From Prevotella aff. ruminicola Tc2-24 (GTDB taxonomy: Bacteria; Bacteroidota; Bacteroidia; Bacteroidales; Bacteroidaceae), in contig NZ_FOIQ01000002.1 in assembly GCF_900110895.1 (NCBI RefSeq), positions 249,810 through 313,809 on the forward strand: a stretch of DNA of 64,000 bases. Direction: 5' to 3'. Under the pieces are notes generated by a model. That model was not told the origin of the DNA. It saw only the letters and a list, made by a program, of their open reading frames with translations, and made no database searches. The position numbers and the translations under genes are program-made. Within the stretch, counting starts at the first letter, position 1. Each line of letters begins with the position of its first letter. Positions 34,613-45,039 of the stretch are shown one piece after another.

Positions 34613-35938
34613 CTAACGGTCGAAGGCAGCTATCTTGTCGAGGTAATACCGTCGCAGATCCTGCCACTTGTAGTAAGGCCAATTATCGGTGGTGATGGGC
34701 AAGTATGTCTCGCGCTCGTTCAAAAGAGCCTTTACGAGGATGTCACCGCTCTTTCCTTTCTTCGGGCGGTAGAACACCAGTTGGATGTTACAGGCCATTG
34801 GAAAGATACGATAATTACGCCAGTAGGTGTCGAGCTCGTCGAGGTTGTCAACGGAAACGTTGCAATTGTCGAGTTCCAGCAGACAGGCCAGTGGCATCAC
34901 GCAGATCTCATGACCGAAGCGCAGGGTGACCTGTGGCTGCGTGACAGTGTCGGCGGTCTCGATGATGTTCTTCAGAAGGTTCAGTTGACTGAACGGCATC
35001 TTTCCATTTGAGATAGGTGAGGCGGCATAGTCGAGATACCAGCCGATATTACGGATACGCCACTGGTCGTACAATTCCTCGTCGGTGAAGAGCGATAGCA
35101 GATCGATGTCGGAGTCGTGGCTCTGCATGTTGGCAGCAACAATAAAGAGTTGGCGCATGAAGTCACCAGCCGCCACATTGTCATACACCCACAGCTGATC
35201 ATTGAAGAGCGCCTTCATCAGTCGTTCGGGGTGTGTATATTTCTGCTGGTATTCCTTATCTTCTTTCTCGCCTTTCTCGCCTTCCTCTTTCACGATACCC
35301 TCCCAGGGCTGGTTCAGATAATACTGTAGCGATTCGCTCACGTCGTTATGGATCTGGGCTGTGGGGTTGGCACTTGCCAGTTCTTCGCACTCAGCAATCA
35401 TCGAGAGGATGCAGCGGTTGACAACAGTGCTACGGGCATCGATTCTTAGACCTTTCGCCTTGAACAACTCAGGGAAGTGCTCTGTCATGCGCTTGCCGAT
35501 ACCGTGGTGCTGGCGCTCGCCAACGGTGGTGAGGTCGCCAATCCGATTGATGGATGATGTATAGACGGCTTCCATCTTCTGAAGAGTACTCTCTCCAAGC
35601 GCTGTCAGCTTACCAGCCTCGTGGGCCTGTTGGAGGGTGCTCAACGGGCGTGTGTATTTACCGTCCCATGTCAGCCAGCGTGAACCGTGCCGACCGTAAT
35701 GGCTCATGTGGTAGGGCTCATAGCCTTTTGGTGTGGGGGTCAGTGCCTTTGTGGGCAACTGTCGATCGTAATCCAGATAGTTACTGCCAGCCAGATAGCG
35801 GTTGGCAATGATCTCGTCTTCTGCGGACATCTCGAACATTGGGGCGTTCATCCCCGGATAAGGCTTGCTTGTCTGTGGCTTTTGTGCCTGTGCAGCCATC
35901 GAGAGGCCGAAGGCAAGAAGCGTCAGTTGTAGTTTCAT
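34613..35938 (-). CDS. Histidine-type (acid/MINPP-like) phosphatase 1
   Basis: The secreted 441-residue enzyme has a signal peptide (LQLTLLAFGLSMAAQAQ) and the catalytic RHGSR at residues 83-87 in YHMSHYGRHGSRW. The proton-donor motif is RFGHEICVMPL (HE type). These features match clade-2 histidine phosphatases such as phytases and multiple inositol polyphosphate phosphatases. A Lys/Glu run (KEEGEKGEKEDKE) near residue 215, encoded by a 9-bp tandem repeat, is missing from its paralogue at 40210. It probably removes phosphate from an organic phosphate in the periplasm or at the surface. Confidence 0.88.
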   Translation of the reverse strand: MKLQLTLLAFGLSMAAQAQKPQTSKPYPGMNAPMFEMSAEDEIIANRYLAGSNYLDYDRQLPTKALTPTPKGYEPYHMSHYGRHGSRWLTWDGKYTRPLSTLQQAHEAGKLTALGESTLQKMEAVYTSSINRIGDLTTVGERQHHGIGKRMTEHFPELFKAKGLRIDARSTVVNRCILSMIAECEELASANPTAQIHNDVSESLQYYLNQPWEGIVKEEGEKGEKEDKEYQQKYTHPERLMKALFNDQLWVYDNVAAGDFMRQLFIVAANMQSHDSDIDLLSLFTDEELYDQWRIRNIGWYLDYAASPISNGKMPFSQLNLLKNIIETADTVTQPQVTLRFGHEICVMPLACLLELDNCNVSVDNLDELDTYWRNYRIFPMACNIQLVFYRPKKGKSGDILVKALLNERETYLPITTDNWPYYKWQDLRRYYLDKIAAFDR

Positions 35939-36094
35939 CTTTCTATTTTTTAGGTTTATAAAAGTACTGCAAAGTTACAATAATTCTTCTGTCCAACGGA
36001 CAACATCCTTGTGTTTTTTGTCGTAAAGTGATGTCTTACGCGTTGATTCTCCATGTCCGTCAACATTTGATACACCTTCTGTCAACATTCTTTC

Positions 36095-36125
36095 TTTGCG
36101 GGAGGCAATAAAATATGTAACTTTG
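36095..36125 (+). promoter_or_regulatory. Promoter upstream of the HTCS gene
   Basis: TTTG at 36095-36098 and TAACTTTG at 36118-36125 are 19 bp apart. Transcription would start near 36131, then meet a terminator-like hairpin about 60 bases on, before the HTCS start at 36315. A second TATCTTTG lies at 36283-36290 with only a poor upstream box. Confidence 0.6.
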
Positions 36126-36130
36126 CAAAA

Positions 36131-36222
36131 AAGATATGATAAGACGTTGATAACTTATTCAAGGTTCATACAAATTAGGTTATGTCCTGCTGCATGGACT
36201 TGTGAAAGTCCGTGCAGTTTTT
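36131..36222 (+). ncRNA. Candidate small RNA or attenuated leader of the HTCS gene
   Basis: The segment runs from the predicted start of the 36095-36125 promoter to the T-run after the hairpin at 36190-36217. It contains no open frame of note. It could be an independent ~90-base RNA, or an attenuator that controls read-through into the regulator gene. The remaining gap (35939-36094) holds only a weak minus-strand TAACTTTG at 35977-35970 for the phosphatase gene. Confidence 0.35.
36190..36222 (+). terminator. GNRA-capped intrinsic terminator in the HTCS leader
   Basis: A 12-bp stem (36190-36201 with 36206-36217, one G-T pair) is capped by the tetraloop GTGA and followed by TTTTT. The core GGACTTGTGAAAGTCC recurs in similar hairpins at 41515 and 46997. 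Confidence 0.75.
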
Positions 36223-36314
36223 ACTTCACAGGCTGATGCCGGCAAATAGGGGGCACCATGTGTGGTATTTGATAGTTTTTTGTATCTTTGCATCACGAAA
36301 ATAAAGAATAGATT

Positions 36315-39300
36315 ATGTTGAGGAGATACTTTTTCATATGGGCAATGGTCTTGTTCGGCTGTCTTCACAGTGCCGGACAGGAGGACCTGCGTTTCTATCA
36401 TATCGATACGAAAGGATATAGGGTCAAGACAGTTTTCCGTGGTGCAGACAACCTTATGTGGGTGGGTACATCATTCGGACTGTTTACCTTGCCGCAGTTG
36501 GAGAGTAGGAATCCTGACGGTTATGACCGACAGCACCAGCGTATGCGGACGGGTATCGACAGAATATTTGAGGATAGCAAAGGACAGCTATGGATGGTGA
36601 CACATGGTAGTGGCATTATGATCTATGACCCGAAGACCAACGCGTGTACAGCCGATGTGGCCGAATTGTTAGGAAAGAAGAATATTCATATCGACAAAAA
36701 CAGGGATTTCTCCATCTATATAGAAAACCGAAGAAACTGCCTGATCTGGCAGGATCATCAGCTTTATGCGCTCGACTTGGATGATGGGAACGTACGGAGC
36801 ATATTACTTGAAGACAATGGTGAGCAGGTGATGAAGGTGGAGTCGAACCGTCGGGCCTTCGCGGTTCTGACGACAAAGAACTTGTATTTCTTCTCCTTGG
36901 GATCGAAGGTGCTCATACGTCGGGAGCCGCTAGCATGTGAAGTGAAATACGAGACGCAGCTGACGATGGATGAGACATGCAACGTGTGGCTGAGTGATAA
37001 TAAGATTGTACAGGGATATAACTATCAGGCCCAGAAATGGATGTCGTCTGTGGCATTCCCTTCTCATGTGTCGGCCATCGCGTGTGGCCCTGGTGGGAAG
37101 ATATGGATAGGACAGGAGAACGATGGTATCTATATCTGCGATACGGACCTGCAGATCAGACATCATCTGGAACATATGCTGGGCGATGCCAACAGCATCA
37201 GGGATAACCAGATCTATATGCTGCACTACGAGAAGACCAGTGGTGCCATGTGGGTGGCCTATTCCAAAGGCGGCATCTCTATCTATGACAAGAAACAGAA
37301 CTGCGGTATGCTTTATCAGGTCATGGATCGTCAGAATCCGAATGCGATGACCGATGTGCTCTCTTTTGCCCAGACGATTGATGGAAAAGGACTATGGATG
37401 GGACTTGAGGACCGAGGTATCTTTTACCGCCCACTCATGGAAGGACGCTGGGAACAGGTGCTTGGTAGGGCTTCCGTCTCTTTCCTGAAGACTGGGTCGG
37501 ATGGTTCCTTATGGGCAGGTCTCTATAAGCAGGGGCTGCTGCATATGACCATTCAGGGGAAACGGGAGTTTTATTTCAAGGGCGAGTCACCTTATAATAT
37601 AGCATTCACCCCGACAGGACAAGTTTATGTGGCATTACAGGGTAAAGGCGTGTGGCGTATGGATCTGACAAAAGCCCAGATTGTCGATACCCATATCTGG
37701 GCAAACTTCGTTTTCGACCTGAACTATCATCAGGGTCGACTGCACGCAGTGGCAACGAAAGGCTATTTCGTCATGGATGCCAGTGGACGATGGAAGAAGA
37801 TACGCGATGGCATCTTCAGGCATGGCTGTATAGATCGTCAGAACTATGTCTATCTGTTAGGTGACGGCAACCGTGCCTTGGGTCTGACAATTATTGATCC
37901 TCAGGGGGGACTCGTCAGTCTGCCATCCACATTGGAGAAGGGATTATCGAGATGTGCCACTCTCGACAAGTCGGATAATCTCTGGGTGGTCAATGGTCAT
38001 AAGTTGGTGATGCTACGTCATCGTCAGAACAACCAGGTGGAATGGGAATACAAGGTGTTTAACATCAATCCGGAAGGAGAGCGGATCTATTATAACCCTG
38101 GTGCCATTCATATTGACCGGATGAACCAGCTATGGCTTGGTACAGACAACGGCTATCAATGCATCAACCTGAACAGACTGATGGAGCAAAAGGACAGGAA
38201 GTCGGAGGAGAAGCCCTTGGCCATCGGCTGTATCAGTATCAACGATGAGATTTTGTCGCCGAACAAGCCCTTGAATGGTAGGGTGCTGATCACCCATGAT
38301 GTGGGACTGACGAAATCGCTCAACCTGAAGTATAATGAGAATAATATTGTGGTAGAGTGTTCCAGACTGTTCGAGGAACGGACACCGACCGACATCTATT
38401 ATTATCAGCTACGTGGCCTCTCGGACACGTGGCAGTTGGTAGACAATCAGACAATCGTACTCTCTAACTTGCCTCCCGGAGAGTATCAGCTCTTCACGAA
38501 AACACAAGATGCCTTGGAGAGTCACCTGTTGGATATCTCGATAGCGCCTCCGTTATGGCGCAGCTGGTGGGCCTATCTGATCTATCTGCTGATAGTCATA
38601 AGCGTGGCTATTGGTATGCTCCGCTATTTCCGTAATAAAAGGGAGTATGAGATGCGACTGCAGCAGTTGGCTCTGCAACAGGAACAGGAGAAGCACTTGA
38701 ACGAAATGAAGCTCCGCTTCTTCACGAATATCAGTCATGATCTACGTACGCCATTGTCGTTGATCATAGGTCCAGTGGAGGATCTGGAAGGGAAGGCAGA
38801 GGATACAGCTACCAAGTCGATGCTGGGGTTGATCCATCGTAATGCTGACTTACTACTGTCGTTGGTGAACCAGATTCTTGACTTCCGCAGACTGGAGTTT
38901 GGAAACGAGAAAGTGAACCTTTCGTATGGTGATATTGTCTCGACAATCGGTGATATCTGCGATACCTTCAGACTGAAGGCAAGGAAAGAAGGAATCAGTC
39001 TGGATTTCCAACCGATGGTGGAGCGCGTGGAGACACAGTTCGATAGGGATAAGATGACTAAAATCATCATGAATCTTTTGGCCAATGCCTTTAAGTTCAC
39101 CGATCGTGGTGGAAGCATCACCGTGAGCACTGATGTGCTGGATGGGCATGTCGTTATCCGAGTGGCTGATACGGGGATAGGTATATCCGATGAGGAGAAA
39201 CAACTGGTTTTCGACCGATTCTATCAGTCGGACAACGCTCATCTTCAGGCAATCGGTAGCGGCATAGGCCTGCATATCGTCCGGGAATACGTTCATCTGC

Positions 39301-40217
39301 AAGGAGGTGAGATCACGATACAGGATAATGAGGCAGGAAAGGGCACGGTATTCTGTATCACATTACCCTTGTGTCAAGGAACGCATGAGCAGGAGAAGGA
39401 AGAGGAGAGCGACGAGACAATACCAGTGGAACAGAACGAGCCGTTGCATGAGACAACAGTCCTGGTGGTCGATGACAATAGCGATTTCCTGACGTATGTC
39501 AGTCAGAGTCTGTCGGGCACGTATAATGTGGTCAGTGCTTCCAATGGAGAGAATGCTCTGGAACAGCTTCAGGAGAACGATGTGGATATCATCATCAGTG
39601 ATGTGATGATGGACGGAATGGATGGTCTGGAGTTATGTCGTATGGTCAAGTCCGATATCGCAACCTCGCATATCCCTGTTATCTTACTCACAGCTAAGGC
39701 TCAGAGCACGAATGAGTTGGAAGGTCTGGAGGCCGGTGCCGATGATTATATCACCAAGCCCTTCAGCATGAGTATCCTGCTTCAGCGCGTCCATAACCTC
39801 CTTGAGCGCAGTCGTCAACAGCATCAGCGCTTTAAGAACGAGATAGATATCGAACCGTCGGAGATTACGGTTACATCGCTCGACGAACAGTTTATCACCA
39901 ATGCTATCACACAGGTTGAGGCGCATATTTCAGACTCAGACTTTAATGTGGAAGAACTAAGCAGTGCGATGGGTGTCCACAGGTCGCAACTCTATAAGAA
40001 ACTGCAGCATCTCACGGGACGCACACCCATCCAGTTTATCCGATTGTTACGCCTAAAGCGCGGCAAGCAACTGTTGGAGAAGAGCGGACTGTATGTCTCG
40101 GAGATTGCCTATCAGGTGGGCTTCAACTCACCTCGTGTTTTCTCCAAGTATTTCAAGGCGGAGTTTGGGATGACCCCTGATGAGTATAAAAACAAAAATG
40201 GAATAAATAATGAATGA
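36315..40217 (+). CDS. Hybrid two-component system sensor/regulator (HTCS)
   Basis: This single 1300-residue protein joins a periplasmic sensor and an AraC-type regulator. A signal segment starts the chain, then a two-component regulator propeller (for example DNLMWVGTSFGLFTLP and QLWLGTDNGYQCIN) to about residue 680, a Y_Y_Y domain, and a membrane helix near residues 752-772. HisKA has FFTNISHDLRTPLSLI with His808. HATPase has ANAFKFTDRGG and GSGIGLHIVREY. The receiver has Asp1096 in DIIISDVMMDGMDG. The C-terminus is an AraC helix-turn-helix. Such proteins control uptake loci; its overlap with a phosphatase gene and the SusCD pair suggests those are its targets. Confidence 0.96.
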   Translation: MLRRYFFIWAMVLFGCLHSAGQEDLRFYHIDTKGYRVKTVFRGADNLMWVGTSFGLFTLPQLESRNPDGYDRQHQRMRTGIDRIFEDSKGQLWMVTHGSGIMIYDPKTNACTADVAELLGKKNIHIDKNRDFSIYIENRRNCLIWQDHQLYALDLDDGNVRSILLEDNGEQVMKVESNRRAFAVLTTKNLYFFSLGSKVLIRREPLACEVKYETQLTMDETCNVWLSDNKIVQGYNYQAQKWMSSVAFPSHVSAIACGPGGKIWIGQENDGIYICDTDLQIRHHLEHMLGDANSIRDNQIYMLHYEKTSGAMWVAYSKGGISIYDKKQNCGMLYQVMDRQNPNAMTDVLSFAQTIDGKGLWMGLEDRGIFYRPLMEGRWEQVLGRASVSFLKTGSDGSLWAGLYKQGLLHMTIQGKREFYFKGESPYNIAFTPTGQVYVALQGKGVWRMDLTKAQIVDTHIWANFVFDLNYHQGRLHAVATKGYFVMDASGRWKKIRDGIFRHGCIDRQNYVYLLGDGNRALGLTIIDPQGGLVSLPSTLEKGLSRCATLDKSDNLWVVNGHKLVMLRHRQNNQVEWEYKVFNINPEGERIYYNPGAIHIDRMNQLWLGTDNGYQCINLNRLMEQKDRKSEEKPLAIGCISINDEILSPNKPLNGRVLITHDVGLTKSLNLKYNENNIVVECSRLFEERTPTDIYYYQLRGLSDTWQLVDNQTIVLSNLPPGEYQLFTKTQDALESHLLDISIAPPLWRSWWAYLIYLLIVISVAIGMLRYFRNKREYEMRLQQLALQQEQEKHLNEMKLRFFTNISHDLRTPLSLIIGPVEDLEGKAEDTATKSMLGLIHRNADLLLSLVNQILDFRRLEFGNEKVNLSYGDIVSTIGDICDTFRLKARKEGISLDFQPMVERVETQFDRDKMTKIIMNLLANAFKFTDRGGSITVSTDVLDGHVVIRVADTGIGISDEEKQLVFDRFYQSDNAHLQAIGSGIGLHIVREYVHLQGGEITIQDNEAGKGTVFCITLPLCQGTHEQEKEEESDETIPVEQNEPLHETTVLVVDDNSDFLTYVSQSLSGTYNVVSASNGENALEQLQENDVDIIISDVMMDGMDGLELCRMVKSDIATSHIPVILLTAKAQSTNELEGLEAGADDYITKPFSMSILLQRVHNLLERSRQQHQRFKNEIDIEPSEITVTSLDEQFITNAITQVEAHISDSDFNVEELSSAMGVHRSQLYKKLQHLTGRTPIQFIRLLRLKRGKQLLEKSGLYVSEIAYQVGFNSPRVFSKYFKAEFGMTPDEYKNKNGINNE

Positions 40218-41478
40218 AGTGAAAAGAAAGATGGCAACTGTAATGTTGCTCGTAGGCCTTGTCATGACTGGCTGGGCACAACAGTCGAAAGTGCTTGACC
40301 AACTGAAGGCCGATCCAAGGAAAGCATATGGGAATGATTATCCCTATCCGTGCGACTCCTCTCAGATGACCGAAGCTCCAAACGGCTATCAGCCGTTCTA
40401 TGTGAGTCACTATGCCCGTCATGGTTCGCGCTATTATTGGAACAGTCGTCTTTATAATGAACTTGACACGGTGTTGACCATTGCCCATGGTCGTCAGCTC
40501 CTGACGGCTGAAGGAGAGGCCTTTTATGATAAATTTATGGCTGTCAGGAAAGAACTGATGACGGGAGCATCGGAACTCACGCAACTTGGTTGGGAACAGC
40601 ATCAGCGCATCGCTCGTACGATGTATAACCGTTTCCCGCAGGTGTTCGAAAAGGGTGGTAATGTGCTTGCCATCGCCTCATTATCGGGTCGGTGTGTGCT
40701 CAGTATGTCGGCATTCTGCCAGGAACTGGTACAGTGTAACCCTGCCATAGAGATCCGTGAGCAATCGTCACGTTTTACGCTTAACGGTGTCGTACCCACT
40801 GATGGTCAGAACCCGGATAGACGGAAGTTCCCGAAGGTGAAACCACACTGGGAAGACAACCGTGATAAGTTCTCTTTTACCGACTCACTGCCACAGAAGG
40901 TTCTTTCACGGATGTTCGTCAGCACTGAAGGATTGTCTGGAAACGTACGTCATATCGCAGACAACCTGATTGAACTCTATACGTCGCTGCCAAACATCGC
41001 CCATGAGGGAATGATGGGACGACTTGTGTCCGACGAGGAGATTGTGAACAGATGGGAGTACACGAACCTGGATTCTTATTCCTGGGTGTTCGAACCACAG
41101 TACGAGATGATTCCCATCCTCGAGGATATCATGAGAAAGGCCGATGCCGTGATTGCAGGCAGTAGCGACCATATTGCCGACCTACGCTTCGGGCACGACT
41201 CATGCATAGGACCGTTGACGGTGCTGATGGGTATCAATGGCGCCGACCGTGACCCAGAGGATCCGTATGAGGTGAAGAACGTCTACCAGAACTGGCAAAC
41301 CTGTAAGGCCTCGAACATCCAATTGGTGTTCTACCGTGGTCAGAAAGGTGTAGATGATATCTTAGTGAAATGTCTTCTCAATGGTGCTGAGGCTAGTCTG
41401 CCAGTGCCAACCAACTGCTATCCATATTATAAATGGTCCGACTTGCGCGCTGTCTATATGGAGCGCTGCAAGAAGTGA
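40210..41478 (+). CDS. Histidine-type (acid/MINPP-like) phosphatase 2
   Basis: The 422-residue paralogue of the 34613 enzyme has a signal peptide (TVMLLVGLVMTGWAQ) and catalytic RHGSR at residues 70-74 in FYVSHYARHGSRYYW. Its donor motif is DLRFGHDSCIGPL (HD type, against HE in the paralogue). PNIAHEGMMGRL and NIQLVFYRGQKG are shared family segments. The ATG at 40210 overlaps the end of the HTCS gene by 8 bp, so the two are translationally linked. It likely releases phosphate from the ligand handled by the locus. Confidence 0.88.
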   Translation: MNEVKRKMATVMLLVGLVMTGWAQQSKVLDQLKADPRKAYGNDYPYPCDSSQMTEAPNGYQPFYVSHYARHGSRYYWNSRLYNELDTVLTIAHGRQLLTAEGEAFYDKFMAVRKELMTGASELTQLGWEQHQRIARTMYNRFPQVFEKGGNVLAIASLSGRCVLSMSAFCQELVQCNPAIEIREQSSRFTLNGVVPTDGQNPDRRKFPKVKPHWEDNRDKFSFTDSLPQKVLSRMFVSTEGLSGNVRHIADNLIELYTSLPNIAHEGMMGRLVSDEEIVNRWEYTNLDSYSWVFEPQYEMIPILEDIMRKADAVIAGSSDHIADLRFGHDSCIGPLTVLMGINGADRDPEDPYEVKNVYQNWQTCKASNIQLVFYRGQKGVDDILVKCLLNGAEASLPVPTNCYPYYKWSDLRAVYMERCKK

Positions 41479-41514
41479 CAGAAAGTCTAATTGCTTTCTA
41501 TCTTCAATAGGATC

Positions 41515-41556
41515 TCCGCCCGGACTTGCGAAAGTTCGGGCGGAATGTATTTATAT
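41515..41556 (+). terminator. GNRA-capped terminator after phosphatase 2
   Basis: A 13-bp stem (41515-41527 with 41532-41544, one G-T pair) has the tetraloop GCGA and a T-containing downstream stretch. The core CCGGACTTGCGAAAG matches the hairpins at 36190 and 46997. A promoter-like TAATTTTG at 41654-41661 then precedes susC. Confidence 0.7.
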
Positions 41557-41718
41557 GTTGTCTTTGTTGCCTTTTCATGTTACGAATGTTTCTCTGTAAA
41601 AATGTGGTCGTTCTTGTCAACAAATGATATAGGTATAACCTAAGAAAATGAACTAATTTTGCAAGCGACGTAAGAGGTACAATCTGTGTAATACAACCAA
41701 TAATAAAAAACAAAATGT

Positions 41719-44700
41719 ATGGGAAAAACAATCAGTAAAACTGCTCTTTTAGTGGGAGTGCTCACCTTGTCGGGCTTTTGCTACTCACCAAATGCGAGCG
41801 CTGCGACTTCTGTCAGTGAGGTTCAGCAGGCGACAAAGAAGATCAAAGGAACCGTGGTTGATGCGACGGGACCGGTTATCGGTGCCAGTATCATGGAGAA
41901 AGGAACCTCGAATGGTACAATCACCGATCTTGACGGAAACTTCACCCTCAACGTGAATCCTGGTGCATCCATTGTGGTCTCGTTCATCGGTTTCGAGACA
42001 CAAGAGATTAAAGTAGGTCAACAAGAGAGTCTTTTGATTAAGATGAAAGACGACAATGCCGTCTTAGAAGAGGTGGTTGTGGTAGGCTATGGTGTACAGA
42101 AGAAGAAACTTGTCACAGGAGCCACCGTTCAGGTAAAAGGAGAAGACATCGCCAAGATGAACACCACCAATGCCCTGACTGCCATGCAGTCGAGTACACC
42201 TGGTGTACAGATTACTCAGGGCTCCTCTCAGCCCGGTAAGGGATTCAAGGTGAATATTCGTGGTATTGGCACGATCGGCGAGAGTTCTCCATTGTTGATT
42301 ATCGACGGTATCAATGCCGGAACGGCAGATGATGGACTGAATGGTCTTAATCCGAACGATATCGAGTCAATCGACGTACTGAAGGATGCTGCCTCGGCTG
42401 CCATCTATGGTGCACGTGCTGCCAATGGTGTAATCCTCGTGACAACCAAACAGGGTAAGGCAGGAAAGGTACAGCTACAGTACGACGGTTATGTAGGCTG
42501 GTCGAATGCCTATAAGGTGCCCGATTTGTTGAACGCTCAGCAGTATATGCAGATTATCGACGAGACCAATGTCAACACCTATGGCGAGGCAACTAACTGG
42601 TCAAGCATCGTTCCACAATATATAGTAGATAAGGTAAAGGGCGGTTGGACAGGTACCGACTGGATCAAGGAGTACGAGAATAAGAATGCTCTACAGTTCA
42701 GTCATGCCATGACAATGAACGGTGGTACTGAGAACTCGAAGTTCTCAATATCGCTTAACTATAGCTCTAATGAGGGTATCATGGGTGGCGACAATGCCTC
42801 TAACTACAAGCGCTTTGGTGCTCGTATCAACTCTGAGCATGTATTGCTGAAAGGTAGAGATCTGCTTGGAGAGAGCCACGATATCATCACTATCGGTGAG
42901 AATGTAAGCTATTCTTATCGCAGGAGTCACGATCTGGCAGAGGGCAGTGGCTACTGGAACATTATGCAGGCGGCTTATGTGGCATCACCATTGGTAGAGG
43001 CCTATGATGCAGAGGGAAACATTGCTTCTTACGATAAAAACGGTGCAGGCTATAGTACAGAGGTTTATAGTAACCCACTGAACCACTTCCTCGCAGGTGG
43101 TTACAACTCTATTAACAAACATCGCTCTTTTGGCGTCAGTGGTACCTTCTATTGGATTGTTGAACCGATCAAGAACCTGCGCTACCGCGGACAATTCAAT
43201 ACGGGCTATCAGAGTGCAAACAGCAGGGATATCTGCATGCCTTACAACTCCGGTCCAACCAGTGCAAGTGCCAACTATACCATGAACATGACCCAGAGTC
43301 AGGGCAGCACTTTCACCTATGAGAACACGCTGTCGTATATCCTTCCGAAACTCGGGAAACACACGATAGATATGCTCGTGGGACAGTCGTTGGAGCGCTC
43401 GCAGTGGAGCGCTGGTATGAAGATGGGCTTCAATGTCAGTGAGGACAGACTGAACCCACTCGTACGCAATGGATGGTATTACAACATCCCATCAAACTAT
43501 GAGGGCGACTATCTTAACGGTCACTCGGGCTATGACAACCCCATGCAGACCAGTATCGTGTCGTTTTTCGGACGTATGAACTGGAACTACGACGAGAAAT
43601 ACATGGCCACAGCTATTCTTCGTGCTGACGGTTCCAATAACTTCGCACGTGGTAAGCGCTGGGGTTACTTCCCCTCGTTCTCTGCTGGTTGGGTAATCAC
43701 CAACGAGAAATTCATGGAGAATACCGCCAGCTGGCTCGACTTCTTGAAGCTCCGTGCTTCATGGGGACAGAATGGTAACTGTCAGATCGGTAACTTCTAC
43801 TATCTTTCTAATATCGGGTTCTCGCCCACGACTTATGCCGACTATGGTTACAAGTTCAGTAACGATGACATCTACACCTTAGGTCAGAATAACTACACTT
43901 CTGGTGCCTATGCCAAGAACCCACCCAATGAGGATGTCACTTGGGAGACCTCCGAGCAGACAAATATCGGTATGGATGCGCGCTTCCTGGGCGGTCGTCT
44001 TGGTCTGAGTTTCGACTGGTACGTGAAGATGACCAAAGACTGGCTGGTACAAGCACCGATGAATCAGGTACTTGGCTACGAGGAGCCTGCCATGATCAAT
44101 GGTGGCGACATCAAGAACACTGGTATCGAGGTAGCACTCTCATGGCATGATAAGATAGGCAGCGACTTCAGCTATCATGCTAACGTGAACGTGGCTACCA
44201 ACAAGAACGAGGTAACACGTCTGGCCGCCAATGGTGGAAAGATAGGTACGGATAGTAAGTATCTGAATAGTCTGTTCCAGGGCTCATCGTATGTGTCACT
44301 CGTAGAAGAAGGTCATCCGGTAGGCTATTTCTATGGTATGTCGTACGATGGTATCTGGCAGAATCAGGCCGAAATCGATGCTGCCCGTAACGCAGGCAAG
44401 CCCGTCCTCGATACAGCGGAACCTGGTGACCCTATCTGGACCGACTATGATGATGATGGTGTAATCAACTATGACCTCGACCGTCATGAGATCGGTAATC
44501 CGAATCCCGATGTGACCCTTGGCATCAGTCTCGGTTGCGAGTGGAAGGGCTTCGACTTCGGTGTAACTGGCTTTGGCGCTTTTGGTCAGCAGATTATGCA
44601 GTGTTATCGTACCGCCCAAAGAGCCAACCAATATGAACAGTATACCACCGATGTGTTCGATCGCTGGCATGGTGAGGGAACAAGTAACACACAGCCTCGT

Positions 44701-45012
44701 CTGACTTGTGGTCTGTTAGCAGATCAGTGGGTATCGACACGGTTCATGCAGAATGCCGACTATTTCAAGGTACAGAACCTCACGCTGGGCTATAACTTCA
44801 ACAAGATATGGAAGAGTTCTCCGTTCAGTCAGCTTCGCCTTTATATGCAGGTACAGAACCTCTACACGTTTACTGGCTATACGGGTGTTGATCCGGAATG
44901 TTCTGCCGATGGCGGTAAGAGTGATGATAACATGAACTTCATCCGTGGTATTGATGTCGGTCTCTATCCTTCTGCCCGTACCTTTATCCTGGGAGCAAGT
45001 ATTAAGTTCTAA
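41719..45012 (+). CDS. susC: SusC/RagA-family TonB-linked outer membrane transporter
   Basis: The 1097-residue product has a signal peptide, a CarboxypepD_reg-like domain (IKGTVVDATGPVIGASI and TDLDGNFTLNV), the conserved LEEVVVVGYGVQKKKLVTGA stretch, and a plug with NIRGIGTIGESSPLLIIDG and SIDVLKDAASAAIYGARAANG. The barrel ends GASIKF. SusC proteins import large ligands captured by SusD. It lies 240 bp after phosphatase 2 and a terminator, with its own promoter-like box, and 27 bp before susD. Confidence 0.95.
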   Translation: MGKTISKTALLVGVLTLSGFCYSPNASAATSVSEVQQATKKIKGTVVDATGPVIGASIMEKGTSNGTITDLDGNFTLNVNPGASIVVSFIGFETQEIKVGQQESLLIKMKDDNAVLEEVVVVGYGVQKKKLVTGATVQVKGEDIAKMNTTNALTAMQSSTPGVQITQGSSQPGKGFKVNIRGIGTIGESSPLLIIDGINAGTADDGLNGLNPNDIESIDVLKDAASAAIYGARAANGVILVTTKQGKAGKVQLQYDGYVGWSNAYKVPDLLNAQQYMQIIDETNVNTYGEATNWSSIVPQYIVDKVKGGWTGTDWIKEYENKNALQFSHAMTMNGGTENSKFSISLNYSSNEGIMGGDNASNYKRFGARINSEHVLLKGRDLLGESHDIITIGENVSYSYRRSHDLAEGSGYWNIMQAAYVASPLVEAYDAEGNIASYDKNGAGYSTEVYSNPLNHFLAGGYNSINKHRSFGVSGTFYWIVEPIKNLRYRGQFNTGYQSANSRDICMPYNSGPTSASANYTMNMTQSQGSTFTYENTLSYILPKLGKHTIDMLVGQSLERSQWSAGMKMGFNVSEDRLNPLVRNGWYYNIPSNYEGDYLNGHSGYDNPMQTSIVSFFGRMNWNYDEKYMATAILRADGSNNFARGKRWGYFPSFSAGWVITNEKFMENTASWLDFLKLRASWGQNGNCQIGNFYYLSNIGFSPTTYADYGYKFSNDDIYTLGQNNYTSGAYAKNPPNEDVTWETSEQTNIGMDARFLGGRLGLSFDWYVKMTKDWLVQAPMNQVLGYEEPAMINGGDIKNTGIEVALSWHDKIGSDFSYHANVNVATNKNEVTRLAANGGKIGTDSKYLNSLFQGSSYVSLVEEGHPVGYFYGMSYDGIWQNQAEIDAARNAGKPVLDTAEPGDPIWTDYDDDGVINYDLDRHEIGNPNPDVTLGISLGCEWKGFDFGVTGFGAFGQQIMQCYRTAQRANQYEQYTTDVFDRWHGEGTSNTQPRLTCGLLADQWVSTRFMQNADYFKVQNLTLGYNFNKIWKSSPFSQLRLYMQVQNLYTFTGYTGVDPECSADGGKSDDNMNFIRGIDVGLYPSARTFILGASIKF

Positions 45013-45039
45013 GAGTTAAACAATTGAAGCGTTGAAAAT

